Below are positions 5,987-6,720 of a stretch of 6,720 bases of DNA, piece by piece (position 1 is the first letter of the stretch; the number at the start of each line of letters is the position of its first letter). The position numbers and the translations under genes are program-made. The stretch comes from Bacteroidota bacterium (GTDB taxonomy: Bacteria > Bacteroidota > Bacteroidia > Bacteroidales > UBA932): NCBI GenBank assembly GCA_017860395.1, contig JAGDMC010000079.1, forward strand, positions 1 to 6,720, in the 5' to 3' direction. The notes below the pieces were generated by a model, which was not told where the DNA came from, did not search any database, and was given only the letters and a program-made list of their open reading frames with translations.

Positions 5987-6720
5987 ATGATTGTTTACCC
6001 TAAAGCAAAGATCAACATTGGTCTCCGGATTATTGAAAAACGTCCTGACGGTTTTCATGATCTGGAGACTTTTTTCTTTCCGGCGGAACTATCGGACATT
6101 CTTGAAGTGAGGGAATCCGATAAACTTGCGATGTTTCAATATGGAACAGCTATCGATTCGCTCCCGGAAGATAACATTTGCATTAAGGCATATAACGCAA
6201 TCAAGGGGGATTTTAATCTCCCGCCGGTGGAGATTCATCTCTACAAGAGAATTCCTGTTGGAGCCGGTTTGGGCGGAGGCTCTTCCGATGCGGCAAATAC
6301 GCTCATTGCGCTCAAAAAATTATTTTCTCTTGCAATAGACGAGCAGGGTCTTGCAGAATATGCAGCAAAAGTTGGTTCCGATTGCCCGTTCTTCGTTTAT
6401 TCTTCTTCTCTTGAAACAGCTAAAGGGGAAGGCATGCTGGCACGCGGAAGGGGAGAACTCCTTACTAAAATTTCCGTGCCTCAGCTTGAGGGAATGAAAA
6501 TAAAAATTGAAAAACCACCGGTGTTTGTCTCAACTGCCGAAGCGTATAAAGGCGTAGTACCAAAGAAATCAAATATTGGACTTCAGGAGCTTTTGTCAAT
6601 GCCGGTAGAGAGCTGGAAAAACAATATCGTAAACGATTTTGAAGAGAGCATATTCAAAAAATACCCCGTTATTGAAGAGTACAAAAACAAAATGTATGAC
6701 CAGGGGGCAATTTATGCTTC
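5987..6720 (+). CDS. ispE: 4-diphosphocytidyl-2-C-methyl-D-erythritol kinase IspE (3' end outside window)
   Basis: IspE is a cytoplasmic GHMP-family kinase that phosphorylates the 2-hydroxyl of 4-diphosphocytidyl-2-C-methylerythritol with ATP, the fourth step of the MEP route to isoprenoid precursors. The window holds 244 complete codons plus two bases; the family is usually 270-290 residues, so only the last few dozen are missing. Visible signatures are YPKAKINIGL with catalytic-site K8, DGFHDLET with H24, the glycine-rich ATP loop PVGAGLGGGSSDAA at 90-103, and D132 in SDCPFF as the probable catalytic Asp. The DGFHDLETFFFPAELSDILE segment is close to Bacteroidota IspE. The stretch after SDCPFF looks several residues longer than usual before the GRGE motif. 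The ATG begins on the base after the nrdJ stop codon, so translation is probably coupled to nrdJ and both genes likely share one promoter. No function linking the two enzymes is implied. Confidence 0.96.
   Translation, partial: MIVYPKAKINIGLRIIEKRPDGFHDLETFFFPAELSDILEVRESDKLAMFQYGTAIDSLPEDNICIKAYNAIKGDFNLPPVEIHLYKRIPVGAGLGGGSSDAANTLIALKKLFSLAIDEQGLAEYAAKVGSDCPFFVYSSSLETAKGEGMLARGRGELLTKISVPQLEGMKIKIEKPPVFVSTAEAYKGVVPKKSNIGLQELLSMPVESWKNNIVNDFEESIFKKYPVIEEYKNKMYDQGAIYA

Noticed and set aside
6126..6338. Alternative + strand frame inside ispE
   Set aside because: It overlaps the intact ispE frame, which carries the GHMP kinase motifs, and its own translation has no recognisable features.

Overview
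The window looks like chromosomal DNA of a Bacteroidota bacterium, most likely in or near the Bacteroidales. This rests on four things: start codons preceded by A/T-rich sequence with no clear Shine-Dalgarno site, a TAnnTTTG-type promoter -7 element ahead of the nucleotide reductase gene, the style of the SufD, class II reductase and IspE proteins, and a moderate A+T bias. Every convincing gene is on the + strand. I see no mobile element, CRISPR array, tRNA or rRNA.

Region 1 (1-3307) is an iron-sulfur cluster assembly operon with unusual content. In order it holds the 3' end of sufB, a PnuC-family vitamin/nucleoside transporter gene, sufC, sufD and a gene for a small secreted DUF2147 protein. 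Gaps between genes are only 3-18 bases, so they are probably co-transcribed. The SufB-SufC-SufD scaffold complex is catalytically complete: the SufB Cys/Glu pair, all SufC ATPase motifs and the SufD Cys-x-His motif are present. SufD itself is very compact and ends in a cysteine-rich tail. No cysteine desulfurase gene (sufS) follows sufD here.

Region 2 (3308-3463) is a 156-base non-coding spacer. It holds a plausible Bacteroidota promoter and a GC-containing hairpin followed by a T-run. The hairpin could terminate the suf transcript or act in the leader of the next one.

Region 3 (3464-6720) is a second transcription unit. It has a complete gene for an 840-residue adenosylcobalamin-dependent (class II) ribonucleotide reductase, followed with no spacer by ispE of the MEP isoprenoid pathway, which runs off the right edge. 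The two units are linked only loosely. Fe-S cluster supply supports the late MEP enzymes IspG/IspH and quinolinate synthase NadA (established knowledge), while PnuC-type uptake could bypass de novo NAD synthesis (inference).

Nothing in the window is clearly a new multi-gene system. The points most worth following up are the transporter gene inside the suf operon, the compact SufD with its Cys-rich tail, and the two mutually exclusive hairpins ahead of the reductase gene.
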